Below, in pieces: positions 39,656 through 42,849 of a stretch of DNA of 42,849 bases. This stretch comes from Candidatus Micrarchaeota archaeon CG1_02_55_22 (GTDB lineage: Archaea > Micrarchaeota > Micrarchaeia > Norongarragalinales > UBA97), in the NCBI GenBank assembly GCA_001871595.1, contig MNVH01000031.1, forward strand, positions 1-42,849. Reading direction: 5' to 3'. The notes under the pieces are model-generated. The model was not told the origin of the DNA and did not search any database. It saw only the letters and a program-made list of their open reading frames with translations. Position numbers and translations under genes: made by a program. Every line of letters starts with the position of its first letter. Within the stretch, counting starts at the first letter, position 1.

Positions 39656-40799
39656 CGATAAGTTGCCTGAAGGATGGGTATTGCGGGAATTAGGCGACCG
39701 TGAATTATGTGAGGTGGTTGCAGGGTCAACGCCAAGCACAAGCAATCCTGAATTATGGGACGGCGACATCCTATGGATAACCCCTAAAGATCTTTCGGGG
39801 TTCAAGGGCGTGGAGATAAACGACACTGCCAAGAAGATTACTCGCGCGGGCTACGAATCATGTTCTACACACTTGCTCCCTGCTGGAGCAGTTCTATTGT
39901 CTACTCGCGCGCCCATAGGCTACCTTGCAATTGCAGGTAAACCGCTATGCACCAACCAAGGATTCAAAAGCTTCGTGTGCAAAGAAGAACTCAACAACCG
40001 GTACTTGTTCTATTATCTAAAGAGTATCGTTCCACAGCTGCAAGCCGAAGGTTCAGGAACCACATTTAGCGAATTATCCAAACAACGAGTAAGCGAGATT
40101 GAAATTCCGTTATCGCCCCTAGAAACGCAGCGTAAGATTGTCTCTAAGCTTGACGCGTTCTTCGCGGAGTACAACGCGGCGAAGAAACAACACGAACTAG
40201 CGAAGAAGAGAAGCGAGAAGATAATGCAAGCGGCGATAAGTAAACTGATTACTAATGCTGCGGGCACTTGGCCAGAAACAAAGCTCGGATCGCTTATATC
40301 TCTTAATTATGGTAAAGGTCTTACTAGCGTGGCTCGGTCGGGGGGACGCGTTCCCGTCTATGGATCTAATGGAATTGTAGGACAACACAATTCTGCGCTG
40401 GTTAATCAAGACACCATAATTGTTGGGCGTAAGGGCACGGTTGGTGCATTGCATTACGCACCTTTTGAATCGTGGCCTATAGACACGACCTATTATGTCA
40501 GCGTAACACAAGGGATTCACCTAGACCTGCGTTTCCTTTACTATGCATTGAAACAATATGACCTGCTCGGTATGGATACATCCTCAGCAGTTCCTGGACT
40601 TAATAGGAACGACGTGTATGCCTTAGACTTCAAACTTCCACCGCTAACAGAGCAGATGCGAATAGTATCAGAACTAGACGCTATTGCTTCACAAATTTCA
40701 AGCTTGACTGACCGTCAGTCCCGTGTTGGCCGAGCGATAGGAATCCTTCCGTCAGCAATACTTCGAAAAGCCTTTAGCGGCGAGTTGGTGGCGGAATGA
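39639..40799 (+). CDS. hsdS: Type I restriction-modification S subunit (specificity)
   Basis: 386 residues with two target-recognition domains (about 12-150 and 215-345), each followed by a conserved helix region (LETQRKIVSKLDAFFAEYNA at about 158, then LTEQMRIVSELDAIASQISS). The two domains read the two halves of a split DNA site. The second domain and the following gene are visibly more AT-rich than hsdR and hsdM, consistent with domain exchange. Target sequence cannot be predicted. Stop overlaps the next ATG (ATGA). Confidence 0.95.
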   Translation: MATETNDKLPEGWVLRELGDRELCEVVAGSTPSTSNPELWDGDILWITPKDLSGFKGVEINDTAKKITRAGYESCSTHLLPAGAVLLSTRAPIGYLAIAGKPLCTNQGFKSFVCKEELNNRYLFYYLKSIVPQLQAEGSGTTFSELSKQRVSEIEIPLSPLETQRKIVSKLDAFFAEYNAAKKQHELAKKRSEKIMQAAISKLITNAAGTWPETKLGSLISLNYGKGLTSVARSGGRVPVYGSNGIVGQHNSALVNQDTIIVGRKGTVGALHYAPFESWPIDTTYYVSVTQGIHLDLRFLYYALKQYDLLGMDTSSAVPGLNRNDVYALDFKLPPLTEQMRIVSELDAIASQISSLTDRQSRVGRAIGILPSAILRKAFSGELVAE

Positions 40800-41479
40800 A
40801 TTTAGAGCGATTAAAGCTTATCTGGCGCTATAATTCTAGGGAATTTTCTGCATATTTTATTCTGGCCCTAGTTCTTCCAATAATTATTCTCGCATTAGAC
40901 CTATTCACGACACAGAGCTGGACTGCTTCAACAGTCTTGTTCTCGGTATTCGCAGGCTTGGGCCTGAATCGCTTCTTTCAGGAATGCCGCAAAATTGACC
41001 GCAAGTTGGATGCACTTAGAGACGTATTACAGCAAGTACGCGTGTGGACGAAACCAATGAAGACGCTGGTTAAAAGAAAGTGGATGCCTCAGCTCAATTG
41101 GCTCGATGGTCAACTTAAGATGGAGCTTGTTGACTTTTTTGGACTTAAAGTATCGCCCCCAAGATATCTAATTCCGCACCCGTTCTCAAAAATACAAGCC
41201 GTATCGATTAAGAATTTAGCAAATATTACTGCTCCAGACAAACAAGCACAGCTTATAGGTTCCATTCAGTCAGTAAACCACAAGATAGATCACCTGAATT
41301 TTATCTTAGCCAAACTCCACGGCAGGGAGGCTATAAGCTCTGAAGAATTGGATGAAATTCGAAGGCTGGTATCCGGGAGTAACCGCGCAGTTCTGCAAAC
41401 GTTAAGAACGGAACTAAAAACGGTTGAAAAAGAGATTACTACTATTCTTAAGAAGTATGATGCTATGAATGCACCGTAA
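40796..41479 (+). CDS. Two-TM coiled-coil membrane protein in R-M operon
   Basis: 227 residues, starting within the hsdS stop. N-terminal basic stretch, then two helices (about 18-36 and 43-60), a cytoplasmic helical part and a C-terminal coiled coil (HKIDHLNFILAKL, then LRTELKTVEKEITTILKKY). No enzyme motif. Visibly lower GC than its upstream neighbours (19 of 60 in the stretch 40801-40860). Its coupling to hsdS suggests a role with the system: a membrane anchor, sensor or defence accessory (inference). Confidence 0.7.
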   Translation: MNLERLKLIWRYNSREFSAYFILALVLPIIILALDLFTTQSWTASTVLFSVFAGLGLNRFFQECRKIDRKLDALRDVLQQVRVWTKPMKTLVKRKWMPQLNWLDGQLKMELVDFFGLKVSPPRYLIPHPFSKIQAVSIKNLANITAPDKQAQLIGSIQSVNHKIDHLNFILAKLHGREAISSEELDEIRRLVSGSNRAVLQTLRTELKTVEKEITTILKKYDAMNAP

Positions 41480-41498
41480 ATGAATCGGGATAGATGGC

Positions 41499-41720
41499 AT
41501 GACTCTTGAACTCAAGAACGGCGAGCGAACAATCTACTGCCCATTCTGCAGCAAGTACGGCGTCAAGGCGTTCTACCGCGCGCCCTTCAAGGGATTCGGC
41601 AAGAGCCGTGGCAGCGGCGTAACGAGCACGTTCTCAACAAAGCACAACGAAGAGTATCACGTTCTCGGAGATTGCCCGAGTTGCAAGGCGAAGAAAGAAG
41701 AGATTAAAAAGAAGCTCTAG
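41499..41720 (+). CDS. Small zinc-ribbon protein
   Basis: 73 residues. Two cysteine pairs, CPFC near residue 14 and CPSC near 60, make a four-Cys zinc site. Between them lies a basic, glycine-rich loop (FKGFGKSRGSGVTSTF). The end is lysine-rich. Likely nucleic-acid or protein binding; role unknown. It follows the 2-TM gene by 19 bases and precedes the transglutaminase-like gene. Confidence 0.65.
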   Translation: MTLELKNGERTIYCPFCSKYGVKAFYRAPFKGFGKSRGSGVTSTFSTKHNEEYHVLGDCPSCKAKKEEIKKKL

Positions 41721-41735
41721 TCCCGAGGCAATCGT

Positions 41736-42641
41736 GTGGTAAATTGGAAACCAATCATACATGAAATGAGCCGCACAGCGTTGATTGGCGCTAAAATCCT
41801 GTTTGGCCTACTTATCTTCGTGTTCATAGGCATTTTATTGTATTCCGGTGGCATCGCTAAAATATACTCATCAGTATACGCAAGTCCTGCAAGCCACTTG
41901 GCACCAAACTTGTGTGATGCTAACCCCGCTACCGCTGCCCGCAATATTATCGAATGGGAGCGCGTTAACATCAACAACGTAATTGGCAAGAGTGACTTAT
42001 GCCTGAAGGTAGCTAGTCTTGATGACGTTTCTTGGACATATCGCAGCCGATGCGGCGCTTGCGGCGAGTTCTCCTATTTATTCACAGACTTAGCAAGGGC
42101 CTGTAATCTTACGGTAATGACCGTCAACAATCCTGGCGAGGACCACCAATGGAATGCAGTCTTAATCAATGGGAGTTGGATTACGGTAGATTCCACTCAG
42201 CCAAATGAGTCACACGCAAACTATGGCTATGACGTACCTGACGACTTCTACGAGAACAACTCGTATGCAGGCGCGTGGGCCAAGAATCTATCATACGTTT
42301 ACGGCGAACTGCCAAATGGCTCGCGCATAGACCTGACTGCACGATATTCGACTACCGGCAATGTCAGCGTGTACATTAATCGCGACGGAGCATTGGTATA
42401 TGTTATCAGTAACTCGTACGTACCTCGCAAGCCTACCGGCCTCAAATGCACGCCGATTAATCATTACTGTAACTTTAACCTCGGTAACACGAGCTACGAG
42501 TTCATAGCCGTAGGACCCGGTTGGTTAGACTACGACTCGGTTCTCGTAAATGTTACCACGAACAGTGCAACGAACATTACGCTTGCACCGACGTTCAGGC
42601 CGTTGGAACGCTGGGGTGCTCTTGCCCAGACGATAGGCTAG
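41736..42641 (+). CDS. Secreted/anchored transglutaminase-like protein
   Basis: 301 residues, GTG start (in-frame ATG 41766 is an alternative). One N-terminal membrane helix (about 18-38), outside domain. Catalytic triad: C109 in CGACGEFSYLF, H137 in GEDHQWNAV, D152 in WITVDSTQPN, the Cys-His-Asp order of transglutaminase-like proteases. Its outside part holds ten N-x-(S/T) sequons (NLT, NGS, NES, NNS, NLS, NGS, NVS, NTS, NVT, NIT), so it is probably N-glycosylated. The C-terminal third is beta-rich. It could cleave or crosslink surface proteins. Confidence 0.8.
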   Translation: MVNWKPIIHEMSRTALIGAKILFGLLIFVFIGILLYSGGIAKIYSSVYASPASHLAPNLCDANPATAARNIIEWERVNINNVIGKSDLCLKVASLDDVSWTYRSRCGACGEFSYLFTDLARACNLTVMTVNNPGEDHQWNAVLINGSWITVDSTQPNESHANYGYDVPDDFYENNSYAGAWAKNLSYVYGELPNGSRIDLTARYSTTGNVSVYINRDGALVYVISNSYVPRKPTGLKCTPINHYCNFNLGNTSYEFIAVGPGWLDYDSVLVNVTTNSATNITLAPTFRPLERWGALAQTIG

Positions 42642-42672
42642 TTGACGACCACCGGCAAGCCACTCTAGCAAC

Positions 42673-42680
42673 CTTTAAAG
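42673..42680 (+). promoter_or_regulatory. TATA box for the edge gene at 42702
   Basis: CTTTAAAG is centred 26 bases before ATG 42702. Confidence 0.5.
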
Positions 42681-42701
42681 CTCCAGCGCAATAATTCTGT
42701 T

Positions 42702-42849
42702 ATGGGTGGCTTGTCGGGGCGGAGGAGGTTACTGTTGGCTACGGCCAAGGCCCTGCACGACGCGGGCAAGTACGGTCGCACCGCGCTCGTCAAGACGCTG
42801 TTCGTGCTCTCGCGTGAAGCCGACCTGCCTGGAATCAAGCAATACTCGT
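42702..42849 (+). CDS. Edge gene, Panacea/DUF4065-like N-terminus (partial)
   Basis: 49 codons visible, cut by the right edge. The sequence LLLATAKALHDAGKYGRTAL and VKTLFVLSREADLPG resembles the N-terminus of winged-helix proteins with a K-L-(V)-K-L-L-F-L motif, as in DUF4065/Panacea antitoxin-like proteins and related archaeal factors. The identification is weak and needs the rest of the gene. Confidence 0.5.
   Translation, partial: MGGLSGRRRLLLATAKALHDAGKYGRTALVKTLFVLSREADLPGIKQYS

Noticed and set aside
39639-40799. HsdS as two half-subunits or a phase-variable gene
   Set aside because: The frame is unbroken, both recognition domains are present, and no inverted copy lies nearby.
1-42849. 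CRISPR array, insertion sequence, rRNA genes
   Set aside because: I saw no regularly spaced repeats, transposase motifs or rRNA segments.

Overview
The window is archaeal. It carries a family-B DNA polymerase with an intein, a type II methionine aminopeptidase, ABCE1 (RLI), a DUF424 protein, three tRNA genes each with an intron between positions 37 and 38, and TATA boxes 25-31 bases upstream of start codons (leaderless transcripts). Many small membrane proteins, a giant low-complexity surface protein and very tight gene packing suggest a DPANN-type archaeon, possibly Diapherotrites- or Micrarchaeota-like. This placement is inference from gene content, not a phylogeny.

Layout. 1-6640: 3' part of a gene for a giant surface protein, open at the left edge. 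6691-8160: a membrane-anchored protein, DUF424 and a VapBC-like toxin-antitoxin pair. 8197-11518: eight small membrane proteins on the plus strand and one on the minus strand, none assignable to a family with confidence. 11515-15320: a helical Pro-rich protein, a GNAT-like protein, a HerA-like protein with a degenerate P-loop, an EreA/TraB-like protein and a coiled-coil protein. 15378-22847: informational genes (polB with a 420-residue intein in motif C, map, a membrane protein, ABCE1). 22937-24336: tRNA-Arg(TCG), a RelBE-like pair, a P-loop kinase. 24401-32392: a surface glycosylation block (two tandem paralogous GT-C transferases, tRNA-Arg(CCG), a GT2 transferase, a DUF2298-like protein and further GT-C-like pieces). 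32389-34552: SdpI-like protein, PfkB sugar kinase, DUF4430-like lipoprotein. 34545-35104: HTH-like coding region split by a frame change. 35153-42849: tRNA-Ser(CGA), a small basic ORF, a type I restriction-modification operon (hsdR-hsdM-hsdS) with a 2-TM coiled-coil gene in the same operon, a zinc-ribbon protein, a secreted transglutaminase-like protein, and a gene that runs off the right edge. This last part looks like an accessory island beside a tRNA gene.

How it works together. The GT2 enzyme would charge a polyprenyl phosphate with sugar on the inner face of the membrane, and the GT-C proteins would use such donors outside. The giant surface protein and the sequon-rich transglutaminase-like protein are possible acceptors. 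The R-M operon and two toxin-antitoxin pairs form the defence and accessory layer. Two architectural habits recur. Divergent neighbours about 54-57 bp apart share one central TATA box, and four of the five convergent protein-gene pairs end on a shared CTAG, which encodes both TAG stops.
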